Assembly (NCBI GenBank): GCA_021464245.1
Contig: JADCRB010000055.1
Span: 2,014,487-2,078,486 of the forward strand
Reading direction: 5' to 3'
Source of the DNA: Carallia brachiata
Lineage: Eukaryota > Streptophyta > Magnoliopsida > Malpighiales > Rhizophoraceae
Length of the DNA stretch: 64,000 nt
Position 1 is the first letter of the stretch, and each line of letters starts with the position of its first letter. Positions 27,525-40,200 of this stretch are shown in pieces. The notes under the pieces were generated by a model. The model had not been told where the DNA came from. It did not search any database and saw only the letters and a program-made list of their open reading frames with translations. A program made the position numbers and the translations under genes.

Positions 27525-27855
27525 ATAAGGCTGAATAGTCAAAAGGCAAAACGCATGAACAACTTGGCGGCAGCCGGATGAGAAGATGTGTACAAATACC
27601 CACGCAAACGCGGGATGGAGTGTTAGACCATCATTTAAAAGCCAAACATTTTCGACTAAACTTTCTTGCGCCCCAAACACCTCGTTTCTCTCCAGCCACA
27701 ATCCTTCCATTTTGCTCATTCTTTTTCTCTCTCTCAAGATCACAACTTCTCGCGAGGAAGAAATAACAAAATTTCACAAAATTAAAAACTAAAAAACCTT
27801 CAGAATCCAAAGGCCAAAACCAAAATTTTGTTTTAAGATTCAATCAAAAAATCGA
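25016..27855. other. Divergent intergenic region between ACP and phosphate carrier genes
   Basis: This is the shared upstream region of two divergent genes. 25290-25760 carries recurring GTTGCAA / TTGCAAC and GTTGTAC words like those in the fold-back elements elsewhere. 27484-27516 is an AAT microsatellite. 27640-27855 is the probable promoter and 5' UTR of the phosphate carrier, CT- then A-rich. No gene seen. Confidence 0.6.
27484..27516. repeat. AAT trinucleotide microsatellite
   Basis: About ten uninterrupted AAT units, followed by ATGATAATG. Confidence 0.9.
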
Positions 27856-29964
27856 ATGGCCATGTCGAAGGACTCGCGCCAACCGCTGATTCCCAGCTTT
27901 CTTTACTCACCATCGAAGAAACTCTCCGAATTTGACGTGCCGATGAGCGAGAATCGTGGATTGAATCGATCGTCTCCGTTCGTTTCTCCACCGTCGCATA
28001 TCAAAGGCGGTGATGATGCGTCGAGGGGATTTATGATTCACGCGCCCAGCGAGAAGATACAGATGTACTCGCCAGCGTTCTACGCCGCCTGTACGGCCGG
28101 CGGAATACTTAGCTGTGGACTCACACATACGGCCGTCACTCCTCTCGATCTCGTCAAATGTAACATGCAGGTCTAGCCCTCTCTTTCTTTCTCCGTGTTT
28201 TTGTATGGTGCTTCATTTCTGGATTGTTGTTCCAGGCATGCTTTATTTTTGAACTGAAAAAAAAAAACAAAAAAAGCATGGTCGTATGGAGAATTGGAGA
28301 TCAATGTCAGCAAAACACAATTACTTTTAAACTTACGTAAATTTCGTGCGACTTTAGTATTAACGAATTTAAAACTTAATATTATAATTTTATGTAAATT
28401 TACATTTACGAGCAAGTTACAACTAGACAACTCAATAAAATTATAACACAAATCCTACTAGTACACGACACATCTACAGTATCTTATTTTCAAATTCCTT
28501 CATTCAAAAATTTACATTACTTTATATATATACACCTGAAAATTCCTCAATACCATATAATATATCTTCTCTGTCCTTTTAAGTTGGTGTTTTTTTTCTT
28601 AAAAAAAAAGTATTCTTGTTTTAGATCCTTGTTGGTTGTTAAATTCAAAGCCATATCAAAAGTCCTATGCTGTATGCTGTCCATTTTGGTTGGAAAAATG
28701 TATTGGAATTGTGATTAACTAGCTTAATACTAATATGGGACGTACCCATCAATTCTCGATTTTCTTAATGTTGATTGATTGGTATCATAGATTGACCCAG
28801 CGAAGTACAAGAGCGTCTCGTCTGGATTCGGGGTCTTGCTGAAGGAGCAGGGAGCTAGAGGTCTTTTTAGGGGGTGGGTTCCCACTTTGCTTGGATACAG
28901 TGCTCAGGGTGCCTGCAAAATGGGATTCTACGAATTCTTCAAGAAGTACTATTCGGACATTGCTGGACCTGAATATGCAGCCAAGTACAAAACTTTGATT
29001 TATCTTGCTGGTTCTGCATCCGCTGAGGTGATTGCCGATGTTGCTCTCTGCCCCATGGAAGCCGTGAAAGTTCGAGTACAAACTCAGCCTGGGTTTGCCC
29101 GGGGTTTGTCTGATGGATTCCCCAAGTTCGTCAAAGCTGAAGGCTATTCTGGGTATGTCATATCGTCTTTGCAAAACAGCTTTATCTTTCTAAAAGAATC
29201 TTGATCTTACGAAAATAAATTCTGTGCAGGTTATACAAAGGAATTGTTCCTCTTTGGGGACGTCAGATCCCATGTAAGCTATATCCTTTTGTTAACAGTC
29301 TTTGATTTCAGACTCCTGGTCACGTGAGAATTTTTCTGATGATCACTATATGTTTGTTGCAGATACAATGATGAAATTTGCTTCCTTTGAGAACATTGTG
29401 GAGCTAATGTACAAATATGCCATCCCAACCCCAAAAGACCAATGCAGTAAAGGCTTGCAGCTTGGGGTTAGCTTTGCTGGTGGATACGTTGCTGGTGTTT
29501 TCTGTGCCATCGTCTCACACCCTGCGGATAACTTGGTATCTTTCCTCAACAATGCGAAGGGAGCAAGTGCTGGTGATGTAAGTCAATTTCCCCCACAAAA
29601 TACCAGAATAATTGACTTTTTTGTTTCGTTCCATTCATTCGTTCACCCTCTTCTAATTTGTCTTTGCTTTGGCTGTTGCAGGCTATAAAGAAGTTGGGAT
29701 TATGGGGCCTGTTTACCCGAGGCCTTCCTCTCCGTATTGTTATGATTGGAACTCTTACTGGAGCCCAGTGGGGCATCTATGACTCATTCAAAGTGTTTGT
29801 TGGACTGTAAGTTTCTGGAGCTTCATTTGCCAAAATAGCATTCTTTTTTTTTAGTAAAACAACTATTAAACTTCGTTCTGTTTTGTAGGCCCACTACTGG
29901 TGGCGGCTCTCCTGCTCCCGCCGCTGCTGCAGAAAAGGCTGAGTTTGTGCTAGCGGCCCAATAA
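27856..29964 (+). CDS. MPT3: Mitochondrial phosphate carrier, PHT3/MPT type (378 aa)
   Basis: Six exons: 27856-28170, 28791-29152, 29230-29273, 29363-29577, 29682-29806, 29889-29964; 1137 bp ending in TAA. The N-terminal 65 or so residues are a Ser/Pro-rich mitochondrial leader. Three solute-carrier (SLC25) repeats follow, marked by [22 protein letters not shown] and the characteristic degenerate third motif [32 protein letters not shown] and [20 protein letters not shown] are typical of phosphate carriers. It moves phosphate with a proton (or in exchange for hydroxide) across the inner membrane to supply ATP synthase. The first ATG is used; a second Met two codons on would barely change it. 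The C-terminal tail is Ala/Pro-rich ([17 protein letters not shown]), as in plant MPT3 proteins. All splice phases agree. Confidence 0.96.
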
Positions 29965-31050
29965 GATGATTTTTTGATAGCAGTTATTCTCTTTGTTTGA
30001 CTAAGTGACGGTTGGTGATTCGATCGTTTGTACGTCTATTGCTGGCGGGCTCCGTAGTCTGTACTATCATTGAAAATTGATTGCTATTCTATTCTTGTAG
30101 CTTGATTCTTGCAAGGATGACTCGATTTTCATCCTCTGTTCTCTGGGCACTTACATTAGTTCACTATTTGATAACTGAAACTGGGAACTCAGTTTCAATC
30201 GCATTGGGATGTGTAGAGTACCATAACAAATTTTATACTTGATTATTTTGTCGGCTATCTTTAGAGTAGTTATGGGCCATACATTCTTAGTGCAGAGTCT
30301 AGTTTTTAGATAATAAATTTGATTGTTGGATTGAGAGCTACTCTGTATAAGCCTAATTTAATTTTCTCCATACTCTTAAATATTCACTTTAATAGCACAT
30401 CACACCAAATATGGGCACTGATGTTGATTTTAATTGCTGTTAAAGTCCCAAACTTCTCTGGAAAAAGCTGCAGCACCCAAGTCGTTACGAGTTGCCTCTA
30501 AAGGAAATATGATATGAATTCCAAGCAGCAAAGTTGAGGAAGGCGACGATAATCGGGCTAATGTGTTAGGAAATAGACCCACCAAACATCTAGAGAACAA
30601 AGTAGTAAGTGTAAAAGGATGAGAATAAATTGACACAAATTGATATGGTTGACTGTTTTCCCCAAACAGAAATTTCAGGAGACTACTTAATGTAAAGAGC
30701 TGATCTTCATCGAGGTAAAAGCAATTCTAGTCCAAATAGCTCATTGATGACATCTATTACTTGAAAATGCCAAATATTGATGTGCTCTACTTTTATCATC
30801 ATAAGCTACAAAGTTGTCTCTGATGGAATAAGGACTTAGGTATAAGAGTAGAAAAAATTCTAGGAAGGATAAAGTGGCTGAGTGGTTAAAAGCAACAGAA
30901 TGTAAATCTGTTGAAGTTTTTCCACGTAGCTTCGAGCCCTGCCACTACCACAGAAAAAATTTATGCCATTTCCAAGATTTGTTATATTTAGTGTACTTAA
31001 AATATAGAAGGAAAAAGGAGGAAAGAATGTGGAGCTTGCTTTCCACAGTA
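29965..31050. other. Convergent intergenic region with 3' UTRs and a tRNA relic
   Basis: Holds the 3' UTR of the phosphate carrier on the left and that of the poly(A)-polymerase-like gene on the right. A mitochondrial-type tRNA-Tyr relic lies at 30868-30950. Nothing else recognised. Confidence 0.7.
30868..30950 (+). pseudogene. Mitochondrial-type tRNA-Tyr(GUA) relic
   Basis: The sequence has a class II tRNA layout: D arm GCTGAGTGGTTAAAAGC, a well-paired anticodon stem ACAGA/TCTGT around loop ATGTAAA (anticodon GTA), a long variable arm (TTGAAGTTTTTCCACGTA), a T-loop TTCGAGC and a 3' half ending CACTACCA. It closely follows plant mitochondrial tRNA-Tyr and is unlike nuclear plant tRNA-Tyr, which carries an intron and a different body. 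The acceptor stem is largely unpaired (GATAAAG against CACTACC) and the T-stem has a C-C mismatch. It is therefore read as a non-functional piece of mitochondrial DNA in the nucleus. Confidence 0.75.
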
Positions 31051-34000
31051 TCATACAGTGACCTTGGTTTGGGTTAAATTAACAGGGTAAACAGTATCAA
31101 AGACAACCCTTGCAAAAGCATGCCGAACTTCCTCCACGTTGCCCATAGATAAAAACTCATAATTTATCTTCTTACCTAGCTTTGGAACAAAATTCTTCTC
31201 TCTACCCCCTTTCACACACTCAAAAATCTGGCATACTCTTAAATACAATGCCGTTGAAATAAATACCTGCACAAATATACAGATTACAGAATCAGATGCT
31301 TCCTGACAAAAAGTTCTGAGATAACACATCGAAGCATCGAAGAAAAGGCTCCGTGGGAACACATCGAAGCATCAGAATAAAACATTGCAAAGCAAGGCTA
31401 CCAAGCACTAGTCTATCTTTTTCTACATGTTGCAGCCCAATTAAAATGCTAATTTTTCTCAAATAAACTACACTTGGCAATAATAAATCCACTGCTTCTG
31501 GCAACAGCACCCAAATGCAGAGCCCTCTATATAACAGTATTCAAAATATTTCCTCCAGTTGGGAAAGCAAAACAAAAGAGAAAAATGAACTTACCAGATC
31601 TGAATATGGAGCTTGAGGATACTTTGACATTGCCTTAGAAACATAGTACTCATCAGTCATCTCAGATAGCATTTTATTAACAGAAGCAGCAAGATCCATA
31701 ACGTCATCAACTAATGACTGAGATGCCAGATCCTGAGGTTCTAATAATTCATAAAATCTAACATCATGTGGCCTGTTGATACTCCTTGCTATGTTTACTG
31801 CTTCTGACAGGTCCCCGCCAAAATGGAGAGTAAGAAGAAATGCAGCAACCACAACAGGATCCCTCGGTTGCTCAGATAATGCTTTATGAAAAGCTAACAA
31901 TCCAACCCTGTAACAAGATTCATTGACCAGATGACGTTTTCACTGAAATGCAAAATTTCCACTGCTGAAACTCTAATGCTATTACGAGCTTGGTTGCTCC
32001 AACTATCACTAAGTTATCCATATGTCCATGCATTTTGACTACCTTTTTCCAAGTGCAGCGTAATTTTAATAGTATTAAAGGTCAAAATGATTTCCAAATC
32101 AGCTCTCTCAAAAAGCACACAAATGGCTTGGAGGCTGTTACCAATTAACTGCACTAGTACTAAACAAAACAATGATGAAAAGAAATCTCACCATAAACTG
32201 CAGTGACATGGCCTATCAGGTGCAAGGAGTTTATCCAAGTTAGAAAACAGAGACTGCAATGAAATAATAGATGCTCTGGTCAGTTAAAAGTTATCACAAA
32301 GACGCATATCTTTGTGCGCTAACTTGGAATATTGAGAGAAAAATGAAAAGCTGGGAAACTTATCGTCCTTCAAGAAATGATCTCTTTTTAGTTATCTTTT
32401 CATGTAGTAGCAAATCAAGGTCTTCAACCTGGGGTTGATACGTTGGTCTACTTTACACATCAGTAACTGTAGATCCTACTGGTCTGAAAATTTCTACATT
32501 CGGAAAAAGGACAAAAGAAGTAATTGAAAGAACATGTATTATAATTACCAAAAGCATATTAGATCTCTTGTCACGTCTTCTAAAACGTTGACGGACAAAA
32601 TATGCTGCCTGCAAGAAAAAATTATGTCAGCCTTTAAAGATAATTCTCATAAAAGCCAAGTTTTAAATCCAAACCTGAACTGGCAGGAGTATTTCGAGAA
32701 GTCCAAACTTCCATAAAATTCTCAATGAAGCTTCTGCAGAACCATATGCTAGCATGTAGTTCATTTCCATCAGGAGCCTTGTCTAGAAGATTTGTATACT
32801 GGAGTTAAGTCGTGAGAATATATTATGCAAACTATATCAACGGTAAACTTGAAACTCAAAAGGAGTGGCAAAGGGGTGCTTGGATACCTTATCAAGTCTT
32901 AATATCAACTTGGAAAATTTTTAACAGAACGAGCTGTCTCCTTTGAAAAACGGAATCCTAAACGGGCAGCAATTCTCACTGCACGCAGTATGCGAGCTGC
33001 AAAGAGAATGGGTAGATACAACCTCATGGTCAACATTCGAGTATGAAGTGACAACTATGAGTGTGCTTGAGCTTGGCCTAATACAGAAAAAACTAATTTA
33101 GCTGTGCTCAGTTGTGCGCGAAGACCCAATCAAGACAAATGCAAATCAAGACTAACCACAGTCCTCTTGAAACGAAGTACTTGCAGGGATCATAGTTTGT
33201 ACCTACATTGACAGAAGACAATGTGAGGATAATATGCATCCTGACGAATAGAAAGTAACTTATAAAATAACAAAGTTAAGAAATAGATGCACACTTTAGC
33301 CTTTCTGATATCTTCCAATCCTCCCATATAGTCATATACTAATTTTCCATATGGATCGAACATCAAACTGCAACAAAAGAGGAATTGTGTTAAACTGTAC
33401 AAGTAAAAGGGGGGAACAAAAGGCCATCCACACTAAATACGCAAGATAAAAATGTTGCAAGAAAAAACAAAAGGTTCAGTTTGGAAAAAAAAAAAAAAAG
33501 AAGGCAATTTTCAGTTTACAGCACAAAGCCACAAACCCATTAATTGTAAAATCTCGCTGCAAACAATTCCTCCAACGAACATAATCCATCCCATCACATT
33601 CAAGTGGACATTCAACATCGCACATTGAGTCAGCACTGAACGGACGTCCTACCGTCCTAAAACTTGAAACCTAAGATTGAACAGTATTGATTATTAATTT
33701 GAAACAAAAATGTACTGCAAAAAACATCAACATGGAAAACAATAATCATAGCAGCAAGTACATTTTCGATGAGCTATGGCATATGAGAAAAGGAAAAAAA
33801 TTAAGGGAAGCATACCTCAACAATAGCGTCTCCGATGTGGACATGACAAATGGGGAACCGTTTGCCAATTATTTCGCACCGTGAAAATGTCCTCATTACC
33901 TGTGAATAATATCAAACTTTATGAGCTGTATTAAGAAGCTCAAGTGGGAAGTTCTATCGGGGATTTTGAGAAAAATGTTTTAACACCTTTGGTAGGCATA

Positions 34001-35219
34001 TCCTTAAAACAGCAATGTTATCTAACCGTAACTTAAAAGTAGAAATTAACCTCTTTAAGCTGAGCTGAAGTTATTATGTCAAAGTCCTTGGGTACTCTCT
34101 TTAAGATGAGATCCCGGACACAACCTCCCACAAGGTAGACCTCATATCCTAAAACATAGAAGACAAAAGTTACGCCTTTTGGCAATAAGGTTCCATAAAA
34201 GAAAAAAAGTTCTCAAATATGAATCATATGACAATCAAACAACAAATTTGGTAATGTAAGTCCAGCCAAAGGCTTGAAAAGAATGCTTTCATCAAATCAC
34301 ATGCATGCAAGCATGCATCCGATCACCCAAAAAAAAAAAAAATCATATTTACAGACGTTGTCCAACTATTGAACTTAAGTAATAATTTCACCCAACAAAC
34401 CAGTCAATAAAAATAAGCCAAGGAACAAGACTGATGTAATACCTCTTCGCTTAAGCCCATTAAGAACCTTTCTTGTAGGCTTTGCTATCATTGAAGTACT
34501 AATCTCAAGGTCCTTGGAATTCAACTTCTTCCACCTAGGCTTGTGCCATTCCCTTCTCTCACTTCACCCCCTAAATATACAAACATAACCAACAAATGAA
34601 AACTTCCACAATTATCAAAATTTTTTTCTTTTTTTGCCAAAAGTCATTTCACTCCCAAATTATTTCTTTTCAAAATGTAATAAACCAAGGATAAGGCTAG
34701 TACAACTGACCCCGACTAAGCGCCTCGTGCACTAAAAAGTGGTCCGTTTTCCGATTCCCAATGTGTTCCCAAAAAAAAAGTGAAAGAAAAAAAAACATCT
34801 AACAAGGTAAGGCTAGTACAACTGACCCTGACCCCATAAACGTGAGAGTCTCGTGCACTAGAAAGTAGTCCATTTTCCGATTCCCAATTTGTTCAAAAAA
34901 AAAAAGTGAAAGAAAAAAAAAAAAAAAAGCTTTACTTGCCTGTAGCAGAGGGCTTAGACGAATCAAGAGTTTTGTCTCCGACTATACGCTCTGGTTCATC
35001 GAGATCCTGAAGAGCACTTGCAATATACGGATACCGAACCTGCTTGGAAATTCAAACGAAAAGGGTTTAGAAGGAAAAGAAAATCATTCCCCATAACATA
35101 CATTTGAACAAAGACAAATATATATTTTAGAACATAACCTTTCGAATGCAGTGGAAAATGAGAGGGGGCTGGTAAGCGAGATGGATTCTACCCGCGAAGC
35201 CTAGCCCTGAAATTGCCAT
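31051..35219 (-). CDS. Polynucleotide adenylyltransferase / CCA-adding family protein, with an apparent frame break
   Basis: Fourteen exons: 35219-35139, 35039-34936, 34561-34443, 34148-34051, 33899-33816, 33670-33537, 33367-33295, 33202-33157, 32996-32888, 32782-32675, 32608-32549, 32253-32192, 31907-31595, 31266-31051 (stop TGA). The N-terminus (MAISGLGFAGRIHLAYQPP) looks like an organelle presequence. The nucleotidyltransferase head shows LVGGCVRDLIL and DFDIITSAQ (the GG and DxD motifs of class II enzymes), then GRPFSAD, LQRDFTINGLMFDPY and ARILRAVRIAARLGFRFS. LMEMNYMLAYGSAEASLRIL and LLPVQAAYFVRQRFRRRDKR follow. It should add A or CCA residues to RNA 3' ends, in plastid or mitochondrion. 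Exon 9 (109 bp) is one base short: after VKNFPS a stop appears, while LILRLDK lies in the next frame and joins exon 10 in phase. Corrected length would be about 535 aa. Arabidopsis relatives are, from memory, At3g48830 and At5g23690. Confidence 0.88.
34693..34926. repeat. Diverged tandem duplication, about 116-bp spacing, in an intron
   Basis: The block starting AAGGCTAGTACAACTGACC at 34693 recurs at 34809. Both copies continue through CTCGTGCACTA, AAAGT, TTTTCCGATTCCCAAT, GTTC and a poly-A tract with AAGTGAAAGAAAAAAA. The second copy has an extra CATAAACGTGAGAG-like insert and several substitutions, so the event is older than the duplication in the SCD2-like gene. It lies in the intron between exons 2 and 3 of the poly(A)-polymerase-like gene. 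Confidence 0.9.
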
Positions 35220-37108
35220 CAATTGCTTAAACCCTAATTACTGAAATCTTGGATGCGAGGGGTTTAGGGTTTTAGCAAAATTGGGGCAACAACTTCAGAA
35301 AAGAATTATCATGTGGAATGTCCGACGGGTTCCATTTGCCATGTTCCGAGTTCGACAATGACAGCCCAATGGGCTCGTAAAAGGAGGGCCTAAAAGTGTA
35401 AGGCAGCCCAAATATTGATATGGGCTTCCAGAGCCCAAATTTGAAGGCTTAATAAGCCCATCTCTGTTCTTTCCACCTCCACATTTGGTTGAGGTCCAGG
35501 CACTCTTATATTGTGAGAAATTACAAGGTGGAACCAAATCTTTTATACAACATATAAGAGATTTCATTGGCTTCGGCCTCTTTGTAAACAAAAAATTATA
35601 TACATATAAAAGAAATTTTCATAATTTAGTAGAAATTTACTATCTATCTCTTACATATTTTTTATTTATAAATATAATATATTCTGTATATAATACAAAA
35701 ATATCGTGTATTATTTATGTCTGGGAAGAATAAATCTGCCTTGACCCTTTTTTTTGTCTAAAGGAAAAAAAAATCGAGATGTTTACTACCCTCTTTCTTG
35801 TAGAGTTGCAGAATTCAAATTATTATTTATTTTTTGGTTACATCAAATTATTTTTTGATAGCCCAGTCATGTCGCTCCAAAAAGAAAAAAGAAATACGTT
35901 AGTTGGTTCGGCCACTTGGTTTTCAATTGAGTTTAGTTCATGGGTTAGGCGTGGCAATTGGCATGCCACAGAGTCTTTAAAATGCGTTCCAGACCAGTTT
36001 CGAAAAGCTAGTAGCCACAGACAGCCACCGCTTGCCTCGCCTACATTTTTAATTTTTTAATATATGATGAACTAAAATTTAAATTTATTATATCGTCATT
36101 TTATAATAAAAATTTTATGTCTATTTCTAAGATTTTAATTCTAAATATTTTCAGAAAAAAAATCAAACTTTTCGTCTTTAAATTAAAAATGGATATTTAA
36201 GGACCGTTATTATAGCATGATGATACAATAAATTTAAAACCAATTGAAGAGTTCGTGATATATTAAAAAATAAAAATTTATGATAAATAACTTTTTTCAG
36301 AGATTAACACTTATTTTCTATAAGAATAGCTCAAAGGAATAATTTAGAGGAATGTCCTGAAGTTCTAAGAACGAGAAAAATAACTAGATGTATGAGCATC
36401 TCATCAAAATTGCCGAATTCCTTCTCTTCAAAAAGGAAAGATTTAGTTTTATTTAAATAATTTTAAAATAATTATAAAATAATATGAACTGTTTAATAAT
36501 TGATTTAGGAAAAAATAAAAATAAAAAAATTGTCAGATGAAGATTATGTAATTACTTATTTTTATTTATGTGAAGGCACCTAATATTACTCTTTTGAAAA
36601 TTCACTGCTTCACCCAAGAAGGGAAAACTTCAATCAATATTTTTAATTCAATTAGTTAAAACACTTTTTAAAGACCTTTTGACTCTATATTTGAATTCTA
36701 GTGACTATATTATCTTTTTCGATTTATATAAAGTTCTAATGAGCATATAAGGAGAAAGGAAAGTGAGGTTGGTATTGGTTAAACTCCTCATCTTATAATT
36801 GAGGGGCACTCTCCTTGACCATCGAAAGAAATATTCAACCTCAACAAGTGTATAGTTGATAAAAACTTTAACATATGGGGTTGACTCTATTATTTTTTTC
36901 TCTTCAGCCTTTCTTGTAATTAAAAGTAAAAAAAATAAAAACTTCAACAAGTGTGTCGGTATATCTTAGTGTAGTTGATAATTCATTGGCAACTTGCACA
37001 TCTAAAACATTTCTTGACCATTTAAAGTGAAACTTTTAAGACAATGAAAAGAGAGAACTAAATTTTATTAGGGCACGGGTACATCACCCGATTTTTTTTG
37101 TCTGAAAT

Positions 37109-37255
37109 TTGTCTGAATTGCAACAAATGTTTAATTTTATGCAATAATAATAATTTTTTCTGTAACAAAAAAAGAAGTAAAATTGTACCATTTTTTTATT
37201 ACTTAAAGTTTAAATGTGGTTGTAAAAACTTTATGCTTTGTTGCAATTCGGGCAA
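37109..37255. repeat. Fold-back MITE-like element
   Basis: The terminal inverted repeats are TTGTCTGAATTGCAACAAA (37109-37127) and, at the right end, TTTGTTGCAATTCGGGCAA (37237-37255). They match at 17 of 19 positions when one is reverse-complemented. The interior has CTGTAACAAAAAAAGAAGTA, close to a stretch in the element at 53951-54082. No coding potential. A clear target-site duplication is not visible. Confidence 0.6.
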
Positions 37256-40200
37256 TTCTTAAACAAAAAATATTTCGGACCATCTACTTTTTCCAATGTT
37301 GGGTATAAAGTAGACTATGACATATCTAAAGTTTTCAGATACACATACACCAAAACAAAAGGGGGGAGGCCGCAAGAAGTTACTAAGATGCAACAGCCAC
37401 GATTAGTACCTACAGTGTTGGACCATTTAAGGATATATGAATACGATGGTACGTAGCCGCATCTTTTGAACATAAGGCAACGTTTTCACTGAATTAACAT
37501 AGCATGACAGCCAAGTTCTTTTTTCCGGTTTTAATTCAGCTTGAAAATGGGATTCTAATGTCTTGGATCAATTGACCATTTTGGATGTATTTTCAGGCAC
37601 CTTCGCGGAAAAAGCCGTACCGGACTGCACTTCCTGGTTGCAAACACTTTGTGCTTGTAGTCACTAGTCATGTACATAGGCGTCGCAGTCTCAGAGATAG
37701 ATACTGGTTATTTCTTAGTGGAACCAAATCAAATATCCTTCTCGAATAGGAAGGAAAAATCCCAATCAAATTTTAGTCGACCCTAATTAAATTTACATGT
37801 AGGTTTTTATAATTATCGTGATGTGTTCAACATACGGTATCGATTGCACTTGGTGGCTGTACTAGACTGCCAGGCTAAATTCCATTGGATCGAAAACAAA
37901 GAATGGCAATACAAATTTATCAGTTATTTTTAGAAAATTATACAATAATACAAAGGACGAAAAAGAAAAGTTTGTAGACCTGCAGACACTGCAGTCCACA
38001 GAAAACATAACATAACCAAATCTACACTGGGGTCAGATGGCCGCCCATTTTAAAGATACAAGCACTTTTCCATAAGATTGCAATATTCATGGGTCGTATC
38101 TTGCATGGATAATGACATAATTGTATGTATCGCTAGATGCCGTTGGTCTCGTTCTCATGATAACCTAGTACTTTTTTTTTTTTCCCTCTTTTCGTTTAGT
38201 TCATAAAAACTTAAATTTTATATTTAAAATTAAAAGTTCAAATAATTTTACTGCTAGACATCATAATTAGTGATTTTTTTTTTTGTTGTCTTTACTTGAG
38301 TTAAGTTAGGAAAAGTTTTTATAGAACATGTCTAAATTCGAATCTCAATTTTATCTCTAGACCCTGAATTACTTGCTTGTATAAAGATAAGGATTTCTCG
38401 ATTCCTTTCTAAGAATCAGCATTCACCTGGTAACATTATAAATTTTCTTCATATTCTTTTTCTTTTTTTGGTTTTGGGATAAGGGAGTCTAATTTGCATA
38501 TGAAAATAACCCTTAAAGTACAATAAGGGGCATGTTATGAAGAATTGAACAAAATTTATAAGATACAACTAATCAAGGATCCACCGCTCTATGTTCTGAA
38601 TTATTGATACTTGTTCATTGCTAATTAATTAATAACCAGTCGCAGCGAAAGGAATATCTTCTACTATACAGAAATATCTTTCACCCAAAATTGGTCGACT
38701 GATCGTCGAACACAACTTGAAAAAGCACTGTTTTAAGAAGAGCACTGTTTTAGGAAGCCCACATAAATTTGGATCCCTAACTAAATGAATCAGAACGCTC
38801 CACATATGTTAGAAACTTCAGCCTAACAGTACGTTGAAAGGACCGGTAAGGTTCCTAAACTTTGTAGGGTTTAACTACCACAATGTCTTGTTCCTTCGTG
38901 TTCCCAGAGTACGATTCCTGAAAATTATAGAGTCAGTACAAAACTCATTCATGGCTCCAGCATTATCTTAAGTTTTTTGCTTTTCATATGTTTCCACCAT
39001 TTCCTTATGTTGTTTGCGTAAGTACGTTCCCTCCTGTAATGTACTTGGAATAATGTGAGAAATGTAGACAAAAGACTCCTCAAGTTCCGGTATATTAGTT
39101 ATGGTATGCTCACACCAAAAACTCATCAGATTCATTAATGGAGATTAATGGAGACTAGGCAGACCTGATATTGCCCCAAATTCTGGTAATCAATGCTAGT
39201 ACATGATTTTCCTATACATAATTTCTTTTTTTTTTTGTTAATGTAGTTTACAGCTTAGAATGAAATATGCAAGAAAATGTAACGCTGGTTTGTATTGAAT
39301 GATTTCTTGATCATGGTTTATAAAATCCGTTGTTTAACCTAAAAATCGAACATTTTTCAAAACAAAAAATGAAATAGTGAATTATATATTTATGATCAAT
39401 AGAATTTTGATTAATGCGTGACCTGATCAAGATCCTTGTTGGGAAGACATCAACGGCTCAAATCGAAGGGAGCGACGCCGACAGCCGAAAATGTTGACAG
39501 AGAAAACCACCTGCGAATGACGCGTAGCTAGGCAGCCCGTCGAGATCAGAAAGCATAGGCCAACTTGCCCTTTTTTCATTAAAACAAATTATGACTAAAA
39601 GATTAAAAATTGAATAAAAAAATTATAAAAAAAAAAAAACTGGAGCAGAAAGGTAAACGAAAAATTAAAGATGACGGGTAATAATTTCGAGTGCCTTTAT
39701 GCAAATCTATTGATATCTTTAAAGACTCATTTTACTCAAATTCAAATGCTAAACAAAATCAAAGGTGAAAAAGAGAATACTTGATTGAGTCAAATGAGTG
39801 GTTTATCTTATTTACAAGGCCAGAAAGACTCAGTTTCGTTTTTTTTTTTTTTACCCAAGAAAGACTCACACTTTGTCACTTGGTTTGCCGCAATTAAATA
39901 GCCAATTTGAGCTTAATCTATCTGCAATAACAGAAGAGATGAAGGATATTTTTATCAAGTCATTTCAAAATCAGACTCAATAGAAAATTTCAAAAATCAA
40001 TCCCAAAAAGTTTAAACATGATCGTCCGTTCACTTCTTTGATATTGTATTCTAACAGAAGAATTAAAATGAATAAGTCCAATAATATACCCCACTTTTTT
40101 CTTGTACCGTATAAAATGTATGCACGCACCCGGCTGCCTGAAAGTACAGTTAATTAAAGATCAACCAAATACACTGCATGGCATTTAAGATCATCTCGAT

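Noticed and set aside
34930..34945. GC-AG intron donor (ACAG|gcaagt) in the poly(A)-polymerase-like gene
   Set aside because: The GT donor 4 bp on (GGCAA|gtaaag) gives the right phase with the next exon, and the GC option does not.
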